64,000 nt of DNA from Rhodoferax fermentans (GTDB taxonomy: Bacteria; Pseudomonadota; Gammaproteobacteria; Burkholderiales; Burkholderiaceae_C): contig NZ_MTJN01000002.1 in the NCBI RefSeq assembly GCF_002017865.1, positions 62,001 to 126,000 of the forward strand, written 5' to 3'. A program made the position numbers and the translations under genes. Shown one piece after another: positions 34,139 through 42,468 of this stretch; the first letter of the stretch is position 1; each line of letters begins with the position of its first letter. The notes beneath the pieces are model-generated. The model was given only the letters and a program-made list of their open reading frames with translations. It made no database searches and was not told the origin of the DNA.

Positions 34139-34675
34139 TCAAGCAACTTGGCGCAGGTTCATGCGATTCAACCGATCATCGACACAGTCAGATATTCGCT
34201 TGAGCGCCAGGCCCTCCAACTCAAACGTCTCCGGTTCATTAATGTCGTGATGGATCATGGCCCGTTTGATGCCCAGCGCAGCCACCGCCTTGGTCAGTTC
34301 GGCATGCACATTGGTGTCACGCGCAAAATCACTGCACGGGTAGACCTTGCCTTTGACCAACAGCCGCTTCATCACCTTGATGCGAAGTTCGCACTCACGC
34401 AAAGTCATTGAACTCACATCATGCAACCGTAAGTCAATGCTGACCGTACTCGCAACGGTGGCATAGACATACAAGCCAATATCACTCACTGCACGGCAAA
34501 CGTCGTTCATGTCATTGTGGCGGTCCCCGGGCAACACCCCCCGAAGTGACACCCAGAATGAGGATGACTGGTCGTCATAAGCAGAATAGTCCCGGTCACC
34601 CCAATACCCTGGCCCGGTGCTGCCTGCCCAGGTGGGAATGACAATTTCCGTTTTGGTTGATTTCTTCATGCTCAT
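34139..34675 (-). CDS. Hypothetical protein of mobile-element module
   Basis: 178 residues from ATG 34675, whose first bases overlap the upstream gene's stop (4 bp). The N-terminus is rich in aromatic residues and Gly (IVIPTWAGSTGPGYWGDRDY) and the middle resembles a mixed alpha/beta domain (MNDVCRAVSDIGLYVYATVA). No family recognised. Overlap with its neighbour suggests a two-gene unit. Confidence 0.65.
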   Translation of the reverse strand: MSMKKSTKTEIVIPTWAGSTGPGYWGDRDYSAYDDQSSSFWVSLRGVLPGDRHNDMNDVCRAVSDIGLYVYATVASTVSIDLRLHDVSSMTLRECELRIKVMKRLLVKGKVYPCSDFARDTNVHAELTKAVAALGIKRAMIHHDINEPETFELEGLALKRISDCVDDRLNRMNLRQVA

Positions 34676-35109
34676 GCTGCCTCTTTGAAGTGAGTCGTGG
34701 CTACTGTCCGGCATGGCGGTGAAGCTGCGATTTGGCTGTCAACGCCTCGCGGATAAGTGATGTGCTCAGCCAGTGGCCCAAAGTGACTGGGTGTCCCCAG
34801 TTGGTTCAACGCGTAGTACGCTTTAACGTACGCCTTGGCGCTCAATCCGGTGGGTGGAAAGACACGGGGACTCGGGAACAGCCTGACCTTACGATGCCGC
34901 CCGTCGCATTTCATCGCGTAAGTCTGCAGGTCCTTGACACGTTCAGCCAGCAGTGCCTCGGGTGTCAAGTGCCCTCTCACCTCCTCCCAAGGCATGTCTG
35001 GGTTGGCTTTGTAAAGTTTGGCCAGCGTTGGTTGCTGGTTGGTCGGCACACGCACCAGGTAACGCAGCTTGCCGATTTTGAGTACCGCGCTTGAAACGTT
35101 TTGCGCCAT
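34672..35109 (-). CDS. Hypothetical protein of mobile-element module
   Basis: 145 residues. AGGAGG 4 nt before the ATG, the strongest ribosome-binding site of the module. Contains KIGKLRYLVRVPTNQQPTLA and a basic middle (CDGRHRKVRLFPSPRV). No membrane segment or known motif. Coupled to the gene at 34139. Confidence 0.65.
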   Translation of the reverse strand: MAQNVSSAVLKIGKLRYLVRVPTNQQPTLAKLYKANPDMPWEEVRGHLTPEALLAERVKDLQTYAMKCDGRHRKVRLFPSPRVFPPTGLSAKAYVKAYYALNQLGTPSHFGPLAEHITYPRGVDSQIAASPPCRTVATTHFKEAA

Positions 35110-35230
35110 GATGTCCTCCTGAAAGGTGAGTGAATTGGCCCGGTTTCCAACTTTGTGTACGTGACCGAGGAAACAGGAAAATCGCCACGGCCTGCTTGCC
35201 AGGCTCAGTGATGCCTTTCAACAGCGCACT

Positions 35231-35253
35231 AAAAAGCCCTGACGCGCAGGGCT
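35231..35253 (-). terminator. Intrinsic terminator
   Basis: Minus strand AGCCCT-N7-AGGGCT hairpin followed by five T. Downstream of the gene ending at 35292. Confidence 0.7.
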
Positions 35254-35291
35254 CTGTGGTGTGGGTTGAAGTGGTGGTGTCAGAGCGGCTA

Positions 35292-35510
35292 TCAAAACCG
35301 TCGGAAATCAGCCCGCTCAAAGCGCTGGCGATCCCAGCCCAGTTGACGCTTCAGACGTGCTTTGGCCTGAGCCGGATCAAAGTCAAAGGCAGACCAGGTA
35401 TCGCCTCCACTGGAGTACCGATACTCCCAGCCCGCGCTGATGCGCTGGAACAAGATGACATCCCGGCTGTTCCTGCATATCTGTGGCTGCTGCCGATCAG
35501 TGGCTGCCAT
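35292..35510 (-). CDS. Small hypothetical protein
   Basis: 72 residues. Polar, with WEYRYSSGGDTWSAFDFDPA and a basic C-terminal helix (KARLKRQLGWDRQRFERADF). Its start overlaps the last codons of the 379-aa gene by 14 bp and a terminator follows it, which supports a real cistron. Family unknown. Confidence 0.5.
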   Translation of the reverse strand: MAATDRQQPQICRNSRDVILFQRISAGWEYRYSSGGDTWSAFDFDPAQAKARLKRQLGWDRQRFERADFRRF

Positions 35511-36636
35511 GCTGCGCTGGCCCTGTCGGCTGGGATGGACGCGGTGGCTGGGATGGCTGAGAAGATCCGGACAACTGTTCCACTGCCACTGGCTTGCCCA
35601 GGTCCGTCATCAGCGCCACTTTTCGGTTGAGCTTGTCTGCCAGCCCAGGTTTCAGGCCATTGGGTGACAGTCTTGCACTCTCTTTGTCAGCCCCCTCCTC
35701 TGCGCTGCCAGCTTCTGGACTGCCAAACTCATCTGGATAAAACTCCTCGACCACCGCCGCACCCTCCTCTTCCGACTCTTCAAAGGCCCCGGCTGCAAAA
35801 CCCAGCCTGGCCGCCGCATCCAATGCCACCTGGTCAAACCCAGCGTTCTGACGCAATTCACGCTCAGTTTTGGCATAGGTCAATGCATCCGCCAAGGTCA
35901 TGCCGGTTCTGATAGTCAAATCCACGTAGTAAATGGCAGCCCGATGTGATTTGGTGGTGGACTTGCCCCGCAGTCGCAACTCCAGTGGCAAGGTCGACAA
36001 CATCCCTCCCGAGATCGCCTGGAAGTAACGCAGTCGGGCTGACAGGGTGCGGATCGAATTGAAGCCGGTGGTACGGAAGATGAAACTGCCCAATTCATCC
36101 TCCGCCTGTGCCGGGTCTTGGTCTTGGTCTTGGTCCTGGTCCTGGTTCTTGTCCTGATCTTGACTATGGTTGTGTTTCTTTTGCTGATCCACCACCACCC
36201 GCACATTGAGCCGGCCATAGGGCTTGCAGTACCCTCCCTTGGCCAGTTCACAGGCCTCAGGAGATGGACACGGCAAGGTCTGCACTCCGGCTGCCAAGGA
36301 CCGTCTGCAGGTCTCCCCATTGCCAACACACATTGGTCTGCCGGTTTGGCGGTCAAACAGGTGGTAGCTGGCTCTCAGGTTGAGATCAGGGTCATCGAAC
36401 AAGAGCCGGATGGGAATGTGGCGAAGTTTGGTCCCCGCCCCTGTTCCATTCCCTGCCACCTTGCGCAGGGCCTCATCCAGAGGGTGGTTGACCCAGCCGC
36501 CGTCTCTGGACTGCACCTGGCTGGTCAGGGTAAAGCCGTCGTCTTTCTCAGGCAGACGTTTGCCCGCTTTCTCGACAACTTTGCCGATCGAGATTCGGCC
36601 AATGATGGGAGGCGTTAAAGCCAGACCTTTGAGCAT
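35497..36636 (-). CDS. Mobile-element protein, possibly recombination-directionality-factor-like
   Basis: 379 residues; AAGGA 6 nt before the ATG. The N-terminal half has GLALTPPIIGRISIGKVVEK and a cysteine cluster (MCVGNGETCRR, LPCPSPEACELAKGGYCKPY) that could bind zinc. The centre holds FIFRTTGFNSIRTLSARLRY. An Asp-Gln repeat tract separates the two halves, and the C-terminal 60 residues are Ser/Pro-rich and disordered. From memory, similar proteins in integrative elements are annotated either as metal-binding hydrolases or as Gp3-like recombination directionality factors. I cannot confirm which, so function is tentative. Confidence 0.6.
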   Translation of the reverse strand: MLKGLALTPPIIGRISIGKVVEKAGKRLPEKDDGFTLTSQVQSRDGGWVNHPLDEALRKVAGNGTGAGTKLRHIPIRLLFDDPDLNLRASYHLFDRQTGRPMCVGNGETCRRSLAAGVQTLPCPSPEACELAKGGYCKPYGRLNVRVVVDQQKKHNHSQDQDKNQDQDQDQDQDPAQAEDELGSFIFRTTGFNSIRTLSARLRYFQAISGGMLSTLPLELRLRGKSTTKSHRAAIYYVDLTIRTGMTLADALTYAKTERELRQNAGFDQVALDAAARLGFAAGAFEESEEEGAAVVEEFYPDEFGSPEAGSAEEGADKESARLSPNGLKPGLADKLNRKVALMTDLGKPVAVEQLSGSSQPSQPPRPSQPTGPAQHGSH

Positions 36637-36788
36637 GGTGGTTCCTTGGGTTGGGATATAGAAGATGGAAGACGGAAGTCAAAACGGCAACAAGTTCAGT
36701 TGCCATCACCCACCCCCGCATGCCGCTAGGAGGTGGGTCAGTGGGTCACCCCAGCGGTTAGGGTTGGGGGATAGCCCGGGTGCAGGTG

Positions 36789-37799
36789 TCAGGTGGTCAC
36801 CAGAAAGCGTCTGGAACCCGGTTTGACCAGGGCATAACGCTGGGCCAGTTCCGGTTGGTCTTTGAGCAAGCTGGTCGTATCCAGTGCTGTGCCATCCTTG
36901 CTGCGTTTCCAACTGACCTCCCCGGTCTCAAACAGCACCTTGGTGGCCTCCCCCATGCGTTGCTGGATACGCTGTTTGAGTTGGGCTTCCAACAACACAT
37001 TGGTCGTCAGTACTTCCCGGATCGACAGCAGGTCCGAGAACACCGCTGACATCTCCAGGTCACCTGAGAGATCCAGGGTTTGGCCGCTGTCCTTCGGATA
37101 CAGACAACGCAGTGCCAGATCAGCGGAGTCCGAACCATCTGCTGGGGGTGCTGTGTCTGTTTGCACGTACTGCCAGAACGCCCGTTCCAACTCGATCATT
37201 TTGGCGATCAAGGCTTCATCACGGTGGATGCGGTGGATCTGGAGGTCCTGGCCACAGATCAATACCGCCACATCGGCACAGGGTTTGCCAGTGACAGCCA
37301 ACTGGTGCATCACCTGAAGCTGGATGTATTCCGGTACACCTTCACGCCACAGAAAGGAGCCTTGGAATCCGGCGGTCTTGCATTCCAGGATCTGGACATC
37401 CGGGGTGCCAATGACTTCGCGGTCAATGTTGGCCAGCATCCAGGGTTCTGTCGGATGCTGCAGCACCGCATTGATACGACGAACACGGTGGCCGGTGCGT
37501 CGGGTGTAGTGGGCTGCCACGATGTGTTCGAGCAAGGTGCCCCAGTACATCGGGCTGGTTTCGTCATTAGGATCGGTTTTGGGCAGCTTGTCATCACGCC
37601 CGGTCTTTTCCATCCAGAGTTCGAGTTGGGACTTGTAGGGGTTCAGGCCAACCGCTGCAGCAGCATCGGAGCTGCCGATGCCTTGTTTTCTGACAGTGAG
37701 CCATTGGTCACGGTCCAGGGTGTTGGTCTTGACCAGTTTTAATGCCGGGGCGTGACGGCGGGGTTTGTCACCCAGGGGGGTCTGTAGGGGATGGGCCAT
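36789..37799 (-). CDS. YqaJ-type exonuclease (lambda-exo fold)
   Basis: 336 residues. YqaJ domain at about 30-210: WLTVRKQGIGSSDAAAAVGL, LEHIVAAHYTRRTGHRVRRI, then IGTPDVQILECKTAG, which gives the D-x(n)-ExK catalytic motif, and GVPEYIQLQVMHQLAV. These phage and plasmid nucleases resect DNA ends for single-strand-annealing recombination. The C-terminal 100 residues are less conserved and may bind DNA or a partner. No recognisable annealing protein is adjacent, so one of the unknown neighbours may fill that role. Confidence 0.88.
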   Translation of the reverse strand: MAHPLQTPLGDKPRRHAPALKLVKTNTLDRDQWLTVRKQGIGSSDAAAAVGLNPYKSQLELWMEKTGRDDKLPKTDPNDETSPMYWGTLLEHIVAAHYTRRTGHRVRRINAVLQHPTEPWMLANIDREVIGTPDVQILECKTAGFQGSFLWREGVPEYIQLQVMHQLAVTGKPCADVAVLICGQDLQIHRIHRDEALIAKMIELERAFWQYVQTDTAPPADGSDSADLALRCLYPKDSGQTLDLSGDLEMSAVFSDLLSIREVLTTNVLLEAQLKQRIQQRMGEATKVLFETGEVSWKRSKDGTALDTTSLLKDQPELAQRYALVKPGSRRFLVTT

Positions 37800-37852
37800 G
37801 GTGGTTCTCTCTGGGTTGGGGTTGAAACAGGGATTGCTGTCATTGCCACCAA

Positions 37853-37887
37853 CAAAAAACCCCGCGCAATCCGAAGACTGGGCGGGG
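37853..37887 (-). terminator. Intrinsic terminator of the DUF932 gene
   Basis: Minus strand hairpin with arms CCCGC/GCGGG and a T-run of six; it lies after the DUF932 gene and before the YqaJ gene. Confidence 0.72.
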
Positions 37888-37960
37888 CTGTTCTGCTAGT
37901 TGGTGTTGTGGTTTCGTTGGGTCGTTGCCGTTGTGAACCGGTCAGTTGGTGCCGTTCCTG

Positions 37961-38929
37961 TCAGGCCACCAGTTGCAGGGCATGGTCCAGGGCACGCTGC
38001 TTTAATGCGGCCCCTTGACCAAACCAGGCGGAGTCCAGCCGGTATTCCTGACTTCTTGCCCGGCGTTCGTGGTCGGTGAACTGGGTGACCGCATTCAGGA
38101 GTCCCCAGGCGGTGCCTGAAGCCGATGCAAGATCGGCTCCTTGGCCCTTGCCGTCGTACAGGGCTTGCACCGTCTTCAAAGCACGCTCGTTCATCAGGCC
38201 TTGTGCCGGATCGACATGGCTGTCGGTGTTGCACAGGACTTTGAGGAAGTAGTTCATGGCCTCGTGGCTTTTGACTTTGCGCTCGGAGAGGGTCTTCATG
38301 CGGTACATGAAGCTGTCCCAGCTGGAGACTGCGATGCCCAACTGCTTCTTGACCGCTTGAGGGTCGAAGCTGGTGCTGTGGGGCACCTTGATGGCGCTGC
38401 TGGCACCGTTCAAGGCCACGGCCAGGGTGTTTTGGCAAACCACGCGGATGGTGGTGGGTGTGGCGGTGGTGGCCAAGGTGCCGTCACAACTGGTGGCCAG
38501 CAGGATGTAGCCCTTCACCGTGTCGTTGCCCTTGAGTGCGGTTTCCTTGCCGGTCTTGGCCAGGGCCCAGAACTTCTTGCCTTCCTTGAGGACACCGGCG
38601 GTTTCCAGCTCAAAGCCGGAGACCTCGACCAGATCACGGTAGAACTCCAGGACTTCCTTGGGCTGGACCACCTGGTAGCGACCGGAGACCACTGACAAGG
38701 GGGCCTTGGTGTCAGAGCGGTACAGAACCTTCTGGTCGTCAAAGGTCATGATGGAGCCCAGGGTTCCAGCTTGTTCGGTCATATAGCGCACCGGGGTGTC
38801 TTTGATTTCCCAGTCCATGCCTGCTTTTTGAGCCCAGACTTCGATGGGTTGTTGGGCTGGCAAGGCGTTGCCGAGTTGGTGCCAGGGGGTCTGGCCGACA
38901 TAGGCCATGGTGTGTACTGCGTGTGCCAT
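37961..38929 (-). CDS. DUF932 (phage/plasmid-like) protein
   Basis: 322 residues from ATG 38929; the frame is open further upstream but the family begins MAHAVHTMAYVGQTPWHQLG. Other family blocks are SGRYQVVQPKEVLEFYRDLV, TTIRVVCQNTLAVAL and FTDHERRARS near the end. DUF932 proteins are carried by plasmids, phages and integrative elements, commonly beside recombination genes. Their biochemical role is unknown. Followed by a terminator. Confidence 0.88.
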   Translation of the reverse strand: MAHAVHTMAYVGQTPWHQLGNALPAQQPIEVWAQKAGMDWEIKDTPVRYMTEQAGTLGSIMTFDDQKVLYRSDTKAPLSVVSGRYQVVQPKEVLEFYRDLVEVSGFELETAGVLKEGKKFWALAKTGKETALKGNDTVKGYILLATSCDGTLATTATPTTIRVVCQNTLAVALNGASSAIKVPHSTSFDPQAVKKQLGIAVSSWDSFMYRMKTLSERKVKSHEAMNYFLKVLCNTDSHVDPAQGLMNERALKTVQALYDGKGQGADLASASGTAWGLLNAVTQFTDHERRARSQEYRLDSAWFGQGAALKQRALDHALQLVA

Positions 38930-39318
38930 GATGATTTCACTTTCTTGGATGGATGGTTGTGGGGATGGTGGGGGTGAATGACGGAAACAGGGCTGTGACT
39001 GGACGTGACAAAGCCGCTGAAGGGTTTCAGCAGTCAAACGCCAGGGGTCAGTCAGGCCTGTGCGGCCAGTGGATCAAGTGAGAACAGGAGCGGGAACGAG
39101 AACGGGGGAGACATCACCCGGGGTGGGTGATCGGGTCAGGTGCTCAAGATCGATGGATTGATCTGAATGCTCTGATCCAGTGGGATGGCAATGGTGAAAG
39201 CCATGGTGGGTATCGAGTGAAACTGCGAGGGCGCAAAGCGTCGAGCAAGCGTCCAAAGATGTCCGAGGACGTCCGAAGACACCAATGGGTGACGGAATCC
39301 CCAGATTTCAAGCCTGGA
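38930..39318. other. Intergenic stretch with a small dyad
   Basis: 390 bp with no convincing gene. It holds a G-rich, purine-biased segment (38940-38980) and an inverted repeat ATCACCC/GGGTGAT (39113-39119, 39125-39131) that could be an operator. Confidence 0.45.
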
Positions 39319-39681
39319 TCACATGCCCGAGGGGTACATCGTCTCCGGTTCAGGCGGTTTCTTGCTGAAGGTGTAGTGGCAAGCCAGGCATTGGTAGTTG
39401 TCGAAGACGTTTTGATCAACGACTTCACCAAGTTTGGCACCCAGGGCACCACCGGTGGCGCCACCTATCAGGCCACCGATGATGGCACCCGTGATGGTAC
39501 CCACGGTGGTGCCGACAGGTCCGACCACCGCACCTGTCATGGCGCCGATTTCGCCACCGCGCAGCACACCGGCAGCCACACTGGCCGCACCAGCGAGGGT
39601 GCCCAGGGTGCTACCGGCCTTTTTGCCGTAGTTGCGGGTGTCGATGCGGTCTGAATGGCATTGAGGGCATTGGATGGTCAT
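39319..39681 (-). CDS. Zinc-ribbon and glycine-zipper protein
   Basis: 120 residues from ATG 39681; the open frame extends upstream but the protein begins MTIQCPQCHSDRID, the first half of a zinc ribbon (CPQC). A long Gly/Ala zipper with membrane-inserting character follows (GAVVGPVGTTVGTITGAIIG), then a second CxxC (YQCLACHYTF). The two CxxC knuckles at each end would pair in a folded ribbon. Found on mobile elements; function unknown. Confidence 0.72.
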   Translation of the reverse strand: MTIQCPQCHSDRIDTRNYGKKAGSTLGTLAGAASVAAGVLRGGEIGAMTGAVVGPVGTTVGTITGAIIGGLIGGATGGALGAKLGEVVDQNVFDNYQCLACHYTFSKKPPEPETMYPSGM

Positions 39682-39724
39682 GGGGCATGTTCCGATTTGG
39701 AAGGAAGGGGGGGCATATCCATGG

Positions 39725-39868
39725 TCAATGCTGGTAGATCCTGCGCAGTTCGCACCGTTTGAGGGCATGGATGTATTCGACCAGGCCAATGGCGGTGATG
39801 GCTGCAGTGACCATGACGATGGCAAAGGCTGTGAGGCATTCCATGGGGGAGATGGGGTTGATGTACAT
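39725..39868 (-). CDS. Small membrane protein
   Basis: 47 residues from ATG 39868 with AAAGGA 5 nt upstream. One membrane segment (about 12-30, CLTAFAIVMVTAAITAIGLV) and a basic tail. Too short to assign. It lies 43 bp upstream of the zinc-ribbon gene on the same strand. Confidence 0.5.
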   Translation of the reverse strand: MYINPISPMECLTAFAIVMVTAAITAIGLVEYIHALKRCELRRIYQH

Positions 39869-40252
39869 GGGGTCCTTTCGTGGTTTGGGGGATTGAGAGA
39901 CAAGACCAGGCTCTCCTCTGGGTGGGGAAACGGGAAATGGTCGACGTAAGCACAAGTGACGGCATAAAGACCCGCCGCATCGCTGCTGGCGTGGTCGAGC
40001 CAACGCCAACCGGTGCCGCAATTGAAGAATTTATTGCTTCAGCTTCATGCTGTGAGAGTGGTGTGATCAGGTTGAGCGACAACCCAGTTGATTCGACGAC
40101 TGGCCAATCGAAAACAGCTGATGCACCAATCTTCAGCCTTGACTGAACCTCCTCTTGATGCCAATCGGTGCCAGTGAAATCCAATGGGCATTTGACGAGC
40201 GTCTTTGAGCGGCCAGCAAGAACAGTGACCTGATTATTTCTGGAGAATTCAA
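39869..40252. other. Intergenic stretch before the split gene
   Basis: About 380 bp. Frames open on both strands read poorly as protein and have no ribosome-binding sites. It probably contains the divergent promoters for the small membrane protein and the gene at 40253. Confidence 0.4.
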
Positions 40253-40573
40253 ATGCAATCAGCCCGGTGCACCCTCAATGGGTCAGTCTACCAAGCGCAA
40301 CAACTCACAGGCCTGCCAAATCTCGATTTGTCGCAGCACCGCCATCACCTGGTATGCCCTGAGTGTGGTGGACCTGCCTTTTATCGAAAGGAATCGCTAA
40401 ACGGGCGTGATGCCTGTTTTGGTGCGCGACCTCATGCCAGTGGCTGCAGCTTGAAAGCGGCGCAGTCCGCGCTTCAGGCACACGGCCAGGCAGATGGCTA
40501 TGTTGCTCTGATGGAGAAATCTGAACGAATCTTGGTGGATTTTGGGTACGGTGCCCATCCGTCTCAGGGTTAG
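40253..40573 (+). CDS. Zinc-finger-containing protein, 5' half of a gene split by an in-frame TAG
   Basis: 106 residues up to TAG 40571-40573. GGAG lies 6 nt before the ATG. It has a Cys4-type knuckle, LVCPECGGPAFYRKESLNGR, with further Cys residues in DACFGARPHASGCSLKA. The next gene starts with GTG directly after the stop in the same frame, so this may be the first part of a 290-residue protein. Family not recognised. Confidence 0.6.
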   Translation: MQSARCTLNGSVYQAQQLTGLPNLDLSQHRHHLVCPECGGPAFYRKESLNGRDACFGARPHASGCSLKAAQSALQAHGQADGYVALMEKSERILVDFGYGAHPSQG

Positions 40574-41125
40574 GTGTCCCAAACCGACGAATGGCACAGT
40601 CCTATGAACCATGTTGGTACCCGGTCTGGCTCAGATTCTGGTGCGACCTCTGCGACACATGTGCGGTTGAGACCGCTGCTACGCATGCTGGTGGCAATAC
40701 CGGCTTTGAACAGCTCACGGCAATGGGTGGACGTGCCGAACATCGGCACTTTCAAAGTAGCAGATTTCTTTGTCCGGTTTGAACGCCTGACGGAGTTGCC
40801 GGGTTGCCCATACCTGGGAGCGTTCGGAAAAGTTCATTCAGCGTTGCTGGCACCGCTGGATGGCGCACTGTGGCTGAACGCAGGCCAAGTTGATGATCCG
40901 AGTATTTGCATACCTCAACCACTCATTGCAGCTCTGGCTGAGCGGTTTCAGATGGGAGATGCCAGTGATCTGACTGAAGCCGATGTGTTGGTTTTTGGCA
41001 TCCTTCGGACCTCTCGGAATGGCAAGAAATTCATGGTGCTGGATGACTTGAACCACATCACTCTTGTTTTACCGGACGATCAGCAAGATTTTGGCGCTTC
41101 GGATGCCGTTGGATGGTCGTGGTAA
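40574..41125 (+). CDS. 3' half of the TAG-split gene, hypothetical
   Basis: 183 residues, in frame with the preceding 106-residue part. The C-terminal two thirds are well structured (WVDVPNIGTFKVADFFVRFE, LTEADVLVFGILRTSRNGKK, FMVLDDLNHITLVLPDD) with no known motif. A GTG directly follows the TAG but has no good ribosome-binding site, so independent initiation is doubtful; coupled re-initiation or readthrough is possible. Confidence 0.5.
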   Translation: MSQTDEWHSPMNHVGTRSGSDSGATSATHVRLRPLLRMLVAIPALNSSRQWVDVPNIGTFKVADFFVRFERLTELPGCPYLGAFGKVHSALLAPLDGALWLNAGQVDDPSICIPQPLIAALAERFQMGDASDLTEADVLVFGILRTSRNGKKFMVLDDLNHITLVLPDDQQDFGASDAVGWSW

Positions 41126-41147
41126 ACAGCCCTCAAGAGAGTGATAT

Positions 41148-41213
41148 ATGGCTAAAAAAAGTTGGAATACAGATTGGCGCTTACCAGACCAGCGTTTGAT
41201 CGGCAACTCTTGA
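41148..41213 (+). CDS. Very short frame next to tRNA-Pro, possibly a truncated gene
   Basis: 21 codons, MAKKSWNTDWRLPDQRLIGN-S, after a purine-rich AAGAGAG site 9 nt upstream. It looks like the start of a larger protein cut off near the element border. Low confidence. Confidence 0.3.
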   Translation: MAKKSWNTDWRLPDQRLIGNS

Positions 41214-41385
41214 TGGCCGAAAAGGTTTCACGAAAATCTCGACCCTTGCAACCCCGACGAGTTCACTTCGCGACCAAGAACTTCAAAAAAGATCCAGGTC
41301 TCGTCCAAATTGATTCAATGGCATCCATTCGCAGCCATTGAGAAACGGCAACCGAACGGCAACCAGAACTCAGAAAATAGGAAAC

Positions 41386-41424
41386 AAAGAAAAAGGACTT
41401 AGTGCATTTCTGCGCTAAGTCCTT
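41386..41424 (-). terminator. Intrinsic terminator after tRNA-Pro
   Basis: Perfect 10-bp stem AAGGACTTAG/CTAAGTCCTT (41393-41402, 41415-41424). On the minus strand it is followed by a T-run. It ends the tRNA transcript 9 bp downstream of the gene. Confidence 0.85.
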
Positions 41425-41432
41425 GATTTTAT

Positions 41433-41509
41433 TGGTCGGTGTGAAAGGATTCGAACCTTCGACCCCTTGCACCCCATGCAAGTGCGCTACCAGGCTGCGC
41501 CACACACCG
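41433..41509 (-). tRNA. tRNA-Pro (anticodon GGG), CCA encoded
   Basis: 77 nt. Acceptor stem CGGTGTG pairs with CACACCG, discriminator A and encoded CCA. D-arm with CCTGGTAGC, anticodon stem CTTGC/GCAAG with loop ATGGGGT (anticodon GGG), T-arm GGTTCGAATCC. It is at the border between core genome and the mobile module; tRNA 3' ends are common integration sites. Confidence 0.95.
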
Positions 41510-41543
41510 AAGCCCATAATTATAACGCGTGTCAGGCCTATTC

Positions 41544-41993
41544 TTAGAAATCGAGAGACAGAAGCTCTCGAATTTCACCAAGTTCCCTGCGCACATGTTG
41601 CCAGGCCCCCGAGACGGGCTCATCTTCTTGAAGCAGCGTCGTGTCTTCAAAGTCTCCAAACTGAGAGTTGCTGACCTCAATGACTTCCACACCATCCAGC
41701 AACACCTCGCCATGACGCGACTTGTCGCGCTCATGCTGGAGCAGCTCCTGCATTTTGTTGCGCGCACCACTGATGGTGAAACCCTGGTCATAGAGCAAGT
41801 CACGGATACGGCGGATCATCAGCACCTCGTGGTGCTGGTAGTAGCGCCGATTGCCACGACGCTTCATCGGGCGCAGCTGCGTGAACTCCTGCTCCCAATA
41901 GCGAAGCACGTGCGGTTTGACACCACACAAATCGCCGACTTCACCGATGGTGAAGTAGCGTTTTGCGGGGATGACTGGGAGAGAATTCTCCAT
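41544..41993 (-). CDS. MerR-family regulator downstream of ihfA
   Basis: 149 residues from ATG 41993. MerR helix-turn-helix (YFTIGEVGDLCGVKPHVLRY ... RRGNRRYYQHHEVLMIRRIR), then a helical region without metal-binding cysteines. This conserved gene follows ihfA in many beta- and gammaproteobacteria. Its targets are unknown. Confidence 0.87.
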   Translation of the reverse strand: MENSLPVIPAKRYFTIGEVGDLCGVKPHVLRYWEQEFTQLRPMKRRGNRRYYQHHEVLMIRRIRDLLYDQGFTISGARNKMQELLQHERDKSRHGEVLLDGVEVIEVSNSQFGDFEDTTLLQEDEPVSGAWQHVRRELGEIRELLSLDF

Positions 41994-42087
41994 TGAAATC
42001 AATGAAATAGCTGCAAAAGCTTGCAGGTTACTCTAAGTCAATGGTGCCTGTAAAGCAGGCTGTGTATCAATTTGTGAGACTGTTGGC

Positions 42088-42429
42088 TCAGGGCACAAAA
42101 CGCGAGGACGAAAAGCCTTGCTCCTGGATCTGTTCCTTGAGCTTATGACTGGCATGGAAGGTGACCACGCGGCGCGCCTCGATCGGAATCGCCTCGCCCG
42201 TGCGTGGGTTGCGCCCGGGCCGGGGCGCCTTGGTGCGGATCTGGAAGTTGCCAAAACCGGTGATCTTGACGTCATCACCGTCCACCAGGCTTTGTGCCAC
42301 CAGGTCAAAAAACGCGTCGATCATGTCCTTGGACTCGCGTTTGTTCAGGCCGATTTGCTCAAACAGCAGCTCCGCCAACTGGGCTTTGGTCAAGGCAGGC
42401 GTTTCCAGGGATTCAACAGTGATGTCCAT
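42088..42429 (-). CDS. ihfA: Integration host factor subunit alpha
   Basis: 113 residues. The DNABII signature is GFGNFQIRTKAPRPGRNPRT, with TGEAIPIEARRVVTFHAS in the C-terminal arm. It is about 13 residues longer than E. coli IhfA, mostly at the ends. DNA-bending nucleoid protein that works with IhfB. Follows pheT, the conserved order. Confidence 0.96.
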   Translation of the reverse strand: MDITVESLETPALTKAQLAELLFEQIGLNKRESKDMIDAFFDLVAQSLVDGDDVKITGFGNFQIRTKAPRPGRNPRTGEAIPIEARRVVTFHASHKLKEQIQEQGFSSSRFVP

Positions 42430-42468
42430 GAGGTTCTTTTCTTCTGTAAGGCGCTATTTTGCATCCAC

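Noticed and set aside
39127..39654. Plus-strand frame of 175 codons opposite the zinc-ribbon gene
   Set aside because: Antisense to the Gly/Ala zipper; low complexity and no start signals.
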